This document shows positions 15,653 to 22,943 of a stretch of 29,088 nucleotides of DNA, piece by piece. Under the pieces are notes generated by a model. That model saw only the letters and a program-made list of their open reading frames with translations. It did not search any database and was not told where the DNA came from. Position 1 is the first letter of the stretch; each line of letters opens with the position of its first letter. Source of the DNA: JBAXRT01 sp037131065 (GTDB lineage Bacteria > Bacteroidota > Bacteroidia > Bacteroidales > FEN-979); NCBI GenBank assembly GCA_037131065.1, contig JBAXRT010000022.1, positions 1-29,088 of the forward strand. The letters run 5' to 3'. The position numbers and the translations under genes are program-made.

Positions 15653-16249
15653 TTACTGCCTTAATTGAAACCGGTTTGGCAGGAGGGCATCCGGACCTGC
15701 ATACTGCACCCCGATCCTGGGACCAGTTTCGATCATTCCGGGTTCTGTTTTCAGCCCACGGTCCTCTATCCATATTTTAAAACCGGCTTTATCTCTCTCT
15801 CCCTTCGTTAAATCAGCGCCTGTCTGTGAGTAATGAATCCCCAGGAGCCTGGCAACTTTCCCCGGCCCGATACCCATCTCCTTAAATACTTTCTTTTTTC
15901 CGGTCCGGTTTAACATGGTTTCAAGGCCTTTGGATGGTACGATCCCCCTGATCAGTACCGCATGAGGAATTTCTTTACGGTTGGTAACAACATTGAACAA
16001 TGAGTGTATGCCGTAACAGAGGTAGATATATGCCGTTCCGCCTGAAGCGTACATGATCTCTGTCCGGCCGGTCCTTCGCCCGCCGTAAGCATGGGAAGCC
16101 CTGTCGGTGATTCCTTCATAAGCCTCCGTTTCACAGATCATGCCTGCCGTGATGATTCCTCTCTCCTGTGTGCAGATGAATTTGCCCAATAGCTCCCGGG
16201 CGATAAGAACCACATCGTGGCGTTCGTAAAAGGAACGAGGCAATATCAT
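15653..16249 (-). CDS. DNA-3-methyladenine glycosylase (AAG/MPG family)
   Basis: This base-excision repair enzyme removes 3-methyladenine and other alkylated or deaminated purines. The 198-residue product has the family order: SFYERHDVVLIARELLGK, the active-site ICETEAYEGITDRASHAYGG (catalytic Glu region), GGTAYIYLCYGIHSLFNVVT, AVLIRGIVPSKGLETM, and GIGPGKVARLLGI. It ends with GPRIGVQYAG, the conserved C-terminal motif. The start codon lies 4 nt after the methyltransferase stop and directly beside a heptamer array. It is the last gene of a probable recQ-methyltransferase-glycosylase transcription unit, which groups two DNA repair genes. Confidence 0.94.
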   Translation of the reverse strand: MILPRSFYERHDVVLIARELLGKFICTQERGIITAGMICETEAYEGITDRASHAYGGRRTGRTEIMYASGGTAYIYLCYGIHSLFNVVTNRKEIPHAVLIRGIVPSKGLETMLNRTGKKKVFKEMGIGPGKVARLLGIHYSQTGADLTKGERDKAGFKIWIEDRGLKTEPGMIETGPRIGVQYAGPDALLPNRFQLRQ

Positions 16250-16250
16250 T

Positions 16251-16285
16251 TAATTACGAATTACTAGCGACAAGTGACGAGTGGG
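16251..16285. repeat. Heptamer array overlapping the methyltransferase 3' end
   Basis: Five consecutive 7-nt units: TAATTAC, GAATTAC, TAGCGAC, AAGTGAC and GAGTGGG. On the minus strand the array encodes the last ten residues and the stop codon of the methyltransferase and leaves one base before the glycosylase ATG. Confidence 0.8.
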
Positions 16286-17087
16286 ATTTTAAGCAATCGA
16301 AGCAGACGTAGGGCACAGACATGATGATTCCGCCCTGCGCTTCACCTGATTCGTTCAGCCTTTTTGAAATCAAGTCAAATATTTCATCAACCCTTCCCGG
16401 AGGGAGAAACGCCTGCCATGGTTTCACGAAGGCATTTTTGATCAGGTAATGACTGAAAAAAGCCTCCGCATCGTTGAAACGCATCTTGAACCCGTCGATG
16501 TTTACCGAGCGGACTGTAAACCCGGAAGTCTCGATGGATTCTCTGATGTATTCGACCGGTTTGCGTTTATCATGAATATGGTCGTGCATGGCTTTGATCT
16601 CTAATTTAAGATCCAGAGAGGCAAGGACCTCTTCATAGATATCATAGAATTCGATCATGGTCATCGGGAGGTTCACGGTGAGAACCATCTGTGCATCTTC
16701 ATCGGCAACACGGAAACACTCATCCAGGGCACGGGACTGGTCCTGGACATTGTTAAGGCCATTATTGGCAACGATAAGACCAAAGTACTCATCCGGGAAG
16801 GGGATATCCTCTGCAAAACCCTTAAGGATCCTGGCATTGATAATCCCCCTGGATTCTTTCTTTTCACTGATCATCCGTATGGCATCTTCTGAAGGATCGA
16901 GTCCGTAAACCATACAGCTTTTTCCCATTCTTTCCGCAATTTCGAGCATCGGAAATCCGCCACCGCTGCCAATGTCAAGTACATTGATTCCTTTTTTCAT
17001 ACGGATGGTATCCAGCAATGTCATGCCGAAGGGAGCAGACCAGAGAGGTAAGTCATCATAGCCTGCTATTGTGGTTTTTAGAGACAT
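16254..17087 (-). CDS. Class I SAM-dependent methyltransferase
   Basis: The 277-residue cytosolic protein has a Rossmann-type methyltransferase core. Motif I is VLDIGSGGGFPMLEIAERMG, motif II is VYGLDPSEDAIRM, and GFAEDIPFPDEYFGLIVANN is motif III-IV of the UbiE/COQ5-like group. C-terminal to this is an unassigned domain. The substrate is unknown. The ATG start lies 22 nt past the recQ stop, and the next gene begins 4 nt downstream, so it is part of the recQ unit. The last ten residues (SHSSLVASNS) come from the heptamer array, so the natural C-terminus has probably been replaced or extended. Confidence 0.82.
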   Translation of the reverse strand: MSLKTTIAGYDDLPLWSAPFGMTLLDTIRMKKGINVLDIGSGGGFPMLEIAERMGKSCMVYGLDPSEDAIRMISEKKESRGIINARILKGFAEDIPFPDEYFGLIVANNGLNNVQDQSRALDECFRVADEDAQMVLTVNLPMTMIEFYDIYEEVLASLDLKLEIKAMHDHIHDKRKPVEYIRESIETSGFTVRSVNIDGFKMRFNDAEAFFSHYLIKNAFVKPWQAFLPPGRVDEIFDLISKRLNESGEAQGGIIMSVPYVCFDCLKSHSSLVASNS

Positions 17088-17108
17088 TTTACAATTTACG
17101 ATTTACGA
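17088..17108. repeat. Three TTTACRA heptamers filling the recQ-methyltransferase gap
   Basis: TTTACAA, TTTACGA and TTTACGA occupy 21 of the 22 bases between the recQ stop codon (17110-17112) and the methyltransferase ATG (17085-17087). Confidence 0.75.
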
Positions 17109-17109
17109 A

Positions 17110-19026
17110 TTAGTTTTTTGCCTTCCATTCGTATTTTCTTTCACTGTTCACTTTTATTTTTTCATTGTCGACGAGCCACTGGATGGCCCGGATTACCTTG
17201 TCTTCATGAACAGGGTCTGCTGCACTGATAAGTTCTTCGATAGAATGGCTGCCCGATTTCAGCATCGGTTTTATCCTTGTGAGGATATTATCGAACTCCA
17301 TCTCATTGAGGCTTATTTTATTCCGCTCAAGACATACATCGCATTTTCCGCATCGTTTCGTATTGCATTCCCCGAAGTAGGCAAGCAAGGCTTGGGATCT
17401 GCAATGATGATCGGATGACGCATAACTGATCATCGACTCAAGGCGTTCTTCCGTTTCTTTAAGACGGTCATTATAATTTTCCTGGGAGATTCGAATATCC
17501 TTCAGGTCGAGTCGCTCCTGGAGGAAGACGAGCATGGGCTTATCGGTTTGCGGAGCGTAATCGAGTATCTGAAGTTTCTCGAGCCGTTTCAGGTGTTTCA
17601 CGACCTCCTCTGTTTTCAGACCTGAACGCCGGGCAATCTCAGCCTCACTGATCCTGACGAATTCAGTAAAAATTCCGCTGTAGGAGCGAAGCAGCAGCTT
17701 GATAAAATGGTCATAAAACTCATTCTCCACCTGGAAGCGGTAAAGCGTTTCCTTATCGGTCTTAATAAGGATCCTGGAAGGGTTGTTGAGGGCGTCTGTC
17801 AGGAGAATATACCCATCCTTCTCCAGAAATTTCAGTGAACTAAATGCAACTACGGAAGAGAATTTGTTTTTTTCGGAAAAGTCGAACAGGTCAAATTCAA
17901 AGGAGAGATCTTTACCAAGGCCGACCGGAAGCTGGAAATAGTTGCCCAGGGCCTGATAGACCGATTTGATGAGTTTTGGTTCGGGGAAGGAGCGTGTAAG
18001 ATTGTGCCTTGAATCAAGGATGTCGGCCATCTCATAAAGTAACACCGCATAGGAGGGCTTTTCATCCCTTCCCGCCCGGCCTGCCTCCTGGAAGTAAGCT
18101 TCGATACTGTCGGGCAGATCAAGATGGACAACGAACCTGACATTGGGTTTGTCAATACCCATCCCGAAGGCATTGGTGGAAACAATGATCCTTGTCTCCT
18201 CCTCCATCCAGGCCACCTGCTTCTTATCCCTGGTTTTCTGATCAAGACCTGCATGATAGAAATCGGCGCTGATCTTGTTTTTTCTGAGAAACTCCGCAAT
18301 ATCCCTGGTATGCCTGCGGTTCCTGACGTAGACGATTCCCGGACCTTTCAGTTTGCCGGTTATTTTAAGTAAACGTTTCAGCTTATCTTCTTCCCGGATC
18401 ACCATGTAGGTGAGGTTCTTCCGTTCAAAACTCTTCCTGAAGACATTTTCACTGCCGAACTCGAGCTTTTTCTGAATATCCTTAACTACTTTTGCCGTGG
18501 CAGTGGCCGTGAGGGCAAGTATGGGAACCCCGGGAATGAAGCGCCGTATCTCAGCGATTCTTAGGTAAGGAGGGCGGAAATCGTACCCCCACTGAGAGAT
18601 GCAGTGGGCTTCATCAACAGCCAGAAGGTTTACTTTAAGGGTCCGGAGCATCTCCTTCATTCTGTCGGTCGCCAGCCTTTCAGGTGAAATATACAGCAGC
18701 TTTACCTCACCATACCTGCAGTTTCCGATTGCTATTTCAATCTCCTCCCTGTGCATCCCTGAATGGATGGCAACCGCCTTGATACCCTTTTGTTTCAGGT
18801 TGTCAACCTGGTCCTTCATCAGCGCGATCAGTGGGGAGATCACCAGGCATATGCCGTCCATGGCAAGGGCCGGAACCTGGTAGCAGATCGACTTCCCGCC
18901 CCCGGTAGGCAGCAGGGCAAGCGTATCTTTCTCAGCCATAACCGACTCAATGATCTCCTCCTGCATAGGCCGGAAAGCAGAGTAGCCCCAGTGTTTAAGC
19001 AGGATTTGATTTACAGAATAGGACAT
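17110..19026 (-). CDS. recQ: RecQ family ATP-dependent DNA helicase
   Basis: This 3'-5' DNA helicase acts in recombination and replication-fork repair. The 638-residue protein shows the RecQ order: motif 0 around HWGYSAFRPMQEEII, Walker A TGGGKS at 41-46, DEAH at 138-141 within VDEAHCISQWGYDFRPPYL, LTATATAKV (motif III), FGMGIDKPNVRFVVH (motif V) and QEAGRAGRDEKPS (motif VI). A zinc cluster with the RCGKCDVC signature follows near residues 560-575, later than in Escherichia coli RecQ because of an inserted helical region. A short winged-helix-like end completes the protein. No HRDC domain is recognisable. Its promoter sits upstream of a heptamer array, which therefore lies in the mRNA leader. 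Confidence 0.95.
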   Translation of the reverse strand: MSYSVNQILLKHWGYSAFRPMQEEIIESVMAEKDTLALLPTGGGKSICYQVPALAMDGICLVISPLIALMKDQVDNLKQKGIKAVAIHSGMHREEIEIAIGNCRYGEVKLLYISPERLATDRMKEMLRTLKVNLLAVDEAHCISQWGYDFRPPYLRIAEIRRFIPGVPILALTATATAKVVKDIQKKLEFGSENVFRKSFERKNLTYMVIREEDKLKRLLKITGKLKGPGIVYVRNRRHTRDIAEFLRKNKISADFYHAGLDQKTRDKKQVAWMEEETRIIVSTNAFGMGIDKPNVRFVVHLDLPDSIEAYFQEAGRAGRDEKPSYAVLLYEMADILDSRHNLTRSFPEPKLIKSVYQALGNYFQLPVGLGKDLSFEFDLFDFSEKNKFSSVVAFSSLKFLEKDGYILLTDALNNPSRILIKTDKETLYRFQVENEFYDHFIKLLLRSYSGIFTEFVRISEAEIARRSGLKTEEVVKHLKRLEKLQILDYAPQTDKPMLVFLQERLDLKDIRISQENYNDRLKETEERLESMISYASSDHHCRSQALLAYFGECNTKRCGKCDVCLERNKISLNEMEFDNILTRIKPMLKSGSHSIEELISAADPVHEDKVIRAIQWLVDNEKIKVNSERKYEWKAKN

Positions 19027-19033
19027 TGTATCT

Positions 19034-19068
19034 GAGTGACAAATGACTAATGACTATTGACGAGTGGT
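19034..19068. repeat. Heptamer array in the recQ leader, left of the four-helix-bundle gene
   Basis: Five 7-nt units: GAGTGAC, AAATGAC, TAATGAC, TATTGAC and GAGTGGT. It starts 8 nt before the recQ ATG on the minus strand. Its orientation is opposite to the array at 19500-19534. Confidence 0.8.
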
Positions 19069-19083
19069 GTTAAAAGTTATTAA

Positions 19084-19110
19084 CAAACATATCACTTTTT
19101 TATGGACCAA
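19084..19110 (-). promoter_or_regulatory. Probable recQ promoter
   Basis: The minus strand has TTG at 19108-19110 and TATGTTTG at 19084-19091, with 16 nt between, slightly short of the usual spacing. The predicted leader is about 50 nt and carries the heptamer array. Confidence 0.5.
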
Positions 19111-19131
19111 CTGATTAAGCAATAAAAAAGT

Positions 19132-19503
19132 ATGAGCAACGAAAATCTTAAACTTAGGACAAAGCAATTTGCTTTAAGGGTCATCAGGATGTTTGAAAAC
19201 ATGCCTGAGACGAAAACATCTAAAATAATCGGTAATCAACTCCTGAGATCAGGGACTTCGATTGGAGCCAATTATCGTGCGGTCTGCTTTGCAAAATCCA
19301 AAAGAGATTTTGTAAATAAATTAAAAATGGTAGAAGAAGAGGTGGATGAAACCCTGTATTGGCTTGAATTGATTGAAGAAACCGGTATTTTTCAAAAAGA
19401 AAAAATCGTTTCTATCAAGGCGGAAGCAAGTGAATTAATGTCGATTGTAGTTGCAAGTATCAGAACCGCAAGAAAAAATCTGAAAACAACAATAAAACCC
19501 TAA
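19132..19503 (+). CDS. Four-helix-bundle protein (23S rRNA intervening-sequence family)
   Basis: The 123-residue protein matches the small family first found in intervening sequences of 23S rRNA genes. KLRTKQFALRVIRMFENMPE starts helix 1. RSGTSIGANYRAVCFAKSKR is the family hallmark (S-G-x-SIGANYxEA with R-A here), and DETLYWLELIEETGI is the conserved WLE segment before helix 4. Proteins of this family form pentamers or bundles with a basic groove; some relatives act as accessory proteins of diversity-generating retroelements, but no reverse transcriptase or variable repeat is seen here. The gene is more A/T-rich than its neighbours and is bracketed by inverted heptamer arrays. No TAnnTTTG box precedes it. 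Its biological role is unknown. Confidence 0.85.
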   Translation: MSNENLKLRTKQFALRVIRMFENMPETKTSKIIGNQLLRSGTSIGANYRAVCFAKSKRDFVNKLKMVEEEVDETLYWLELIEETGIFQKEKIVSIKAEASELMSIVVASIRTARKNLKTTIKP

Positions 19504-19534
19504 TTCGTCACTCGTCACTCGTCATTAGTCATTA
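19500..19534. repeat. Heptamer array holding two convergent stop codons
   Basis: Five 7-nt units: CTAATTC, GTCACTC, GTCACTC, GTCATTA and GTCATTA. The array contains the stop codon of the four-helix-bundle gene (19501-19503, plus) and of citF (19525-19527, minus). It is inverted relative to the array at 19034-19068. Confidence 0.85.
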
Positions 19535-21090
19535 GCAATGCGCCAGATGGAGTCAAGCACAGTACCGTCGACCCATTTCACAACAGCAACGACTTCATCG
19601 GTAAACTTTGGTTTTTCGGGGGCTCCGCAGATCTTCTCAGCTTCTGCCTTTAGCTCTTCAATCGTTTTGATCGGGAGAGAAGAGTTTCTCATTTTTTCTA
19701 TCAGGTCACTCCGGCGCGGATTGATGGCAATTCCACGCTCAGTAACAATGACATCGATCAGTTCACCGGGTCCGCAGATAGTCGTTACTTCATCCCGGAT
19801 CACGGGGTTCCGGTCCCGGAAGAGGGGGACAGGGAGAATGACGCATTTCCCGAAGAGGGTATTCTGCCAGCCCCCGATACCATGCAGGAGGTAACCGTCG
19901 GAATGGGTAACCACATTGGCATTGAAATTCACGTCGACCTCGGTCGCTCCCAGGATCACGATATCAACGATCGATGAAAAATTACCCTTTCCGTGATAAT
20001 TATAACTTGTAAAGGGGTTGGTGGCGACATGGTGGGTATTATCCCTCATTGAACGGACTCCTTCCAGGTCGAAGGTTTGACCGTCGAGGATATATTCTAC
20101 CAGCCCCTCTTCCAGCATCTGTACAAGGTACTTGTTGCTGCCCCCCCTGGCGAAGCGTGCTTTCCATTTTCTTTCCCTCAGGATATCAGCGAAGTAAATG
20201 CCAATTGAAAGGGCCGTCCCTCCGGCGCCGGCCTGGAATGAGAATCCGTCATAGATAAGACCTGCTTCATCGCAGAACTGTGCAGACCATTCCGCCAAAA
20301 GCAGGCGGTCGGGGCTTTTTGTCACTTCAGTGGTCCCGCTGACGATCTTTTCGGAGATGCCGATTTTGTCCAGGACCACGACGTAATCAACATAATTTCC
20401 ATGGATCTGCCAGGGAATACAAGGGAAGGGGACAAGGTTGTCGGTAACGACAATCACCTTGTCAGCATACTGTGCATCGGCCAGTGCAAATCCCAGCGGA
20501 CCGCAGGCAGCAGGACCATTCACCCCGTTGCAATTGCCGAAAGGATCGGCAGTGGGGCCGGCAATCACGGCGATATCGATATGAACTTCACCATCCTGAA
20601 CTGCCTGGTAACGGCCGCCATGGGATCGGAGGACACCAAGTCCCTTCATCTTCCCTTCGGATGTGAATTTCCCGAGAGCGCCATTCATGCTCCCTTCGAT
20701 ATGATTGATGGTGCCGTCCTCGAGATATTTTGTCATGGGCTCATGGCAGGGAAAGGAGGCAGAAGGGTACCACATCAGATCTCTGATCCCCATCTCATGG
20801 GCAATATCGAAGACCTGGGTGGCAACCAGGTCCCCGTTCCGGAAATGGTGGTGGGTCGAGATGGTTATCCCGTCGCGCAGACCAGCCTTGATGAGCGCCT
20901 CTTTCAGGCTTGGGATCACTTTGTTCCCGTCGGAGGGGAAGTCGGCACAACTAGAAAGTTTCGGAGCAGCACGGAATCCATCCGGCTTATATTTCCCGAT
21001 ACCCATGTATGGCACGACCGGCTTGCCATTGATAATGGTGGGCACCACCCGGCCTGCAGCGTTGGTAACAAGTTTATCATATTTGCTCAT
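19525..21090 (-). CDS. citF: Citrate lyase alpha subunit (citrate:acyl-carrier CoA-transferase)
   Basis: CitF exchanges the acetyl group on the lyase acyl carrier for citrate, giving citryl-ACP for cleavage by CitE. The 521-residue length is typical. Motifs seen include GITISTHHHFRNGDLVATQV, WYPSASFPCHEPM, AGPTADPFGNCNGVNGP, the CoA-transferase-like GAGGTALSIGIYFADIL, and a C-terminal INPRRSDL segment. The start overlaps the end of the CitDE gene by 14 nt, so the two are translationally coupled. The last two residues and the stop codon fall in a heptamer array. With CitDE it can make a complete lyase, yielding acetate and oxaloacetate from citrate. A citramalate-type lyase subunit is the main alternative. 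Confidence 0.92.
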   Translation of the reverse strand: MSKYDKLVTNAAGRVVPTIINGKPVVPYMGIGKYKPDGFRAAPKLSSCADFPSDGNKVIPSLKEALIKAGLRDGITISTHHHFRNGDLVATQVFDIAHEMGIRDLMWYPSASFPCHEPMTKYLEDGTINHIEGSMNGALGKFTSEGKMKGLGVLRSHGGRYQAVQDGEVHIDIAVIAGPTADPFGNCNGVNGPAACGPLGFALADAQYADKVIVVTDNLVPFPCIPWQIHGNYVDYVVVLDKIGISEKIVSGTTEVTKSPDRLLLAEWSAQFCDEAGLIYDGFSFQAGAGGTALSIGIYFADILRERKWKARFARGGSNKYLVQMLEEGLVEYILDGQTFDLEGVRSMRDNTHHVATNPFTSYNYHGKGNFSSIVDIVILGATEVDVNFNANVVTHSDGYLLHGIGGWQNTLFGKCVILPVPLFRDRNPVIRDEVTTICGPGELIDVIVTERGIAINPRRSDLIEKMRNSSLPIKTIEELKAEAEKICGAPEKPKFTDEVVAVVKWVDGTVLDSIWRIAND

Positions 21091-22300
21091 AGCTTTCCCT
21101 CCAGTTTTCAGCTAATTTGTTCATCTTGATTGCAAGGTTTATAGTGTTCAGGGCCCTTTTAACGACCGGCGGATCGATCATTTTTGTTCCGAGGGCCACG
21201 ACACCAAGACCCTGCTCCTGCGCCTTATGGTATGCAAAAACGATCTTCTTCGCTTTTTCGATCTCATCCGGCAGCGGGGCAAAGGTCTCATGAATCACTT
21301 TGATCTGGCGCGGGTGGATACAGCCCATGCCGTCAAAACCGAGCGCTTTTGAACGCCTTACATTTTCGCGGAGCCCCTCTATGTCAGCAACATCGGAGAA
21401 GACCGAATCGATGGGCTGGATACCTGCTGCCCTGGCGGCATTGACAACCATACTGCGCGCAAAAAACGATTCAGTTCCCTCCTGGGTACGCTTCGTTCCG
21501 AGATCGGCGGTGTAATCTTCAAGCCCGATGGCAAGCGAAACGATGTTGTCAGCAGATGAGGCGATGGAATAGGCATTGATGACCCCAAGGGCGCTTTCAA
21601 TGATAGGCATGATCCAGAAGGGAGTGACGAGTGACGAGTGACGAGTTACAATTTTCTTTATTTTTTTGTTCACGGCAACGATCTGTTCGGGATGCTCACA
21701 TTTGGGCAGGAGAATGAGATTAACATTATAGGGAACAATATACTCCAGGTCCTCGAGCCCCCGCTCACCCTGGTTTATGCGAACCATACGTTCGGCGCCA
21801 TAAAAATCGATTGCACAAAGGGCATTCCTGACCAGGTAACGGGCCTCGTCCTTTTTGTCGGGGGCCACGGCATCTTCAAGGTCAAGGATGATCCCATCCG
21901 GTTTATGGATACCGGCGTTGATCATCAGGCTTGGGGTGTTGCCCGGCAGATAGAGCCTGGAGAAGCGGTTCCTGTCGCGGGCAGTGGTGTACCTGTTCTC
22001 TTCAAGGAATGGCGGGATCCAGCATTTGTCGCCCGGAAGAAGTTTTTTAATGGCGGCTTCGAGGCGGGCGGCAATGACCAGCGACAGGGCCCCGGAATCC
22101 TCTATCTTGACATTGGCGTTTGTTATTCCGAAAAAATCAAGAATTTTCAATGCCTCCCTGCGAATGTCTTCTCCGTACATGACAGAGACCTTCGATTCCA
22201 CCTGGAGCTGTATGCCGTTTTGGTCGGTCAGTTCGAGGGTGACAAAGCAGTCGGAGCGCACCCCTTTGCCTTTGTTGCCGGTCGTTGCAATTTCTCCCAT
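21077..22300 (-). CDS. Fused citrate lyase acyl carrier protein and beta subunit (CitD-CitE)
   Basis: The 407-residue protein joins two subunits that are usually separate. Residues 1-95 resemble CitD: VRSDCFVTLELTDQNGIQLQ and a later EDSGALSLVIAARLEAAIKK, with Ser16 aligned to the serine that carries the phosphoribosyl-dephospho-CoA arm. Residues 105-407 are CitE of the HpcH/HpaI aldolase superfamily: RLYLPGNTPSLMINAG, DGIILDLEDAVAPDKKDEAR, MVRINQGERGLEDLEYI, PFWIMPIIESALGVINAY, and DGMGCIHPRQIKVIHETF. CitE cleaves citryl-ACP to acetyl-ACP and oxaloacetate. Residues 218-226 (VTRHSSLVT) are encoded by a heptamer array. The ligase CitC and prosthetic-group genes citX and citG are not in the window. 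Confidence 0.88.
   Translation of the reverse strand: MGEIATTGNKGKGVRSDCFVTLELTDQNGIQLQVESKVSVMYGEDIRREALKILDFFGITNANVKIEDSGALSLVIAARLEAAIKKLLPGDKCWIPPFLEENRYTTARDRNRFSRLYLPGNTPSLMINAGIHKPDGIILDLEDAVAPDKKDEARYLVRNALCAIDFYGAERMVRINQGERGLEDLEYIVPYNVNLILLPKCEHPEQIVAVNKKIKKIVTRHSSLVTPFWIMPIIESALGVINAYSIASSADNIVSLAIGLEDYTADLGTKRTQEGTESFFARSMVVNAARAAGIQPIDSVFSDVADIEGLRENVRRSKALGFDGMGCIHPRQIKVIHETFAPLPDEIEKAKKIVFAYHKAQEQGLGVVALGTKMIDPPVVKRALNTINLAIKMNKLAENWRESYEQI
21622..21649. repeat. Heptamer array inside the citDE coding region
   Basis: Four tandem units, GAGTGAC three times and then GAGTTAC. On the minus strand they are read in frame as part of VTRHSSLVT, between the KKIKK helix and the PFWIMPIIES strand of the CitE domain. 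Confidence 0.9.
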
Positions 22301-22333
22301 AATACAAATTCTTTAATGTGATTGGATTAACAG

Positions 22334-22341
22334 CAAAAATA
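22334..22341 (-). promoter_or_regulatory. -7 box of the citrate lyase operon
   Basis: The minus strand reads TATTTTTG, matching TAnnTTTG, 33 nt before the citDE ATG. No -33 element was found at normal spacing. Confidence 0.5.
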
Positions 22342-22358
22342 GGAAAAAATCAGGAATT

Positions 22359-22560
22359 TTAGTGGTCAGCAATGGATTTCAGGTACATCTCAGGAGTCAT
22401 AACTGCCAGCTTGCTGTGTTTATAATCTTTTGTATTCCGGGTCAGATTAGATCTGCTTTCTCATTTCAATTGATTCCAGTGTCTCCACCTGGATTCCACA
22501 GCCAAGGATGATGGCAAAGAGTTCGTAGCTGGGAATGATATCCAAGATAATTATTTGTTT
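22359..22560 (-). pseudogene. Remnant of a PIN-domain (VapC-like) toxin gene
   Basis: On the minus strand the last 29 codons before the stop at 22359-22361 read NLTRNTKDYKHSKLAVMTPE and then MYLKSIADH. This matches the C-terminus of VapC-type PIN toxins (LVTRNTKDF, then a short strand and TPEEFL). Upstream in that frame a stop occurs after about 15 codons. A different frame carries LFAIILGC, which may be the preceding PIN helix (DAIILA). The gene is therefore frameshifted and truncated. No start and no antitoxin partner could be found. The C-terminal part is well supported; the upstream limit is approximate. Confidence 0.5.
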
Positions 22561-22585
22561 CCTAATAAAGAAACTATTATCTTTG
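22554..22585 (+). promoter_or_regulatory. Promoter of the toxin-antitoxin pair
   Basis: TTTG at 22554-22557 and TATCTTTG at 22578-22585 are separated by 20 nt, a full -33/-7 match. The predicted leader to the GTG start is about 10 nt. An operator for the Xre protein probably overlaps it, but I see no clear palindrome. Confidence 0.7.
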
Positions 22586-22601
22586 GCAAAATTTTTGACT
22601 T

Positions 22602-22943
22602 GTGATCGTAAAATTCCAAGTACAGTTTTTGGCAGAAGCTGCAGAGTTTCTTGATAGTATTGACGAAAAGACAAGAGATAAAGTAATTTATAATATACAC
22701 AAGGCAAGGGTTTCTAATGACAAAGAGCTATTCAAGAAACTAAAAGGTGAAATCTGGGAGTTCAGGACGTTGTTCAACAAAAAACATTACAGGCTGTATG
22801 CGTTTTGGGACAAAACAGAAAAGACAGACACCATTGTAATTTCAACTCACGGACTAATTAAAAAGACTGATAAAACTTCTCAATCGGACCTCGAAAAAGC
22901 AGAGAAAATCAGGAAACATTATTTCGAACAAAAAAAGAAATGA
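22602..22943 (+). CDS. higB: RelE/HigB-type toxin (Gp49-like)
   Basis: The 113-residue protein starts at GTG (IVKFQVQFLAEAAEFLDSID) and shows the Gp49/HigB pattern: an N-terminal strand, the helix DEKTRDKVIYNIHKA, a basic LFKKLKGEIWEFRTLF core with the E-x-R motif, then HYRLYAFWD and IVISTHGLIKKT with the family's basic end. Such toxins are ribosome-dependent mRNA nucleases. The gene comes before the antitoxin, the typical HigBA order, and its stop codon overlaps the antitoxin start (ATGA at 22940-22943). The base composition is more A/T-rich than the neighbouring metabolic genes, suggesting transfer. Catalytic residues cannot be assigned with certainty. Confidence 0.82.
   Translation: MIVKFQVQFLAEAAEFLDSIDEKTRDKVIYNIHKARVSNDKELFKKLKGEIWEFRTLFNKKHYRLYAFWDKTEKTDTIVISTHGLIKKTDKTSQSDLEKAEKIRKHYFEQKKK

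Noticed and set aside
19132..19503. Diversity-generating retroelement accessory protein
   Set aside because: No reverse transcriptase, template repeat or variable repeat is present in the neighbouring sequence.
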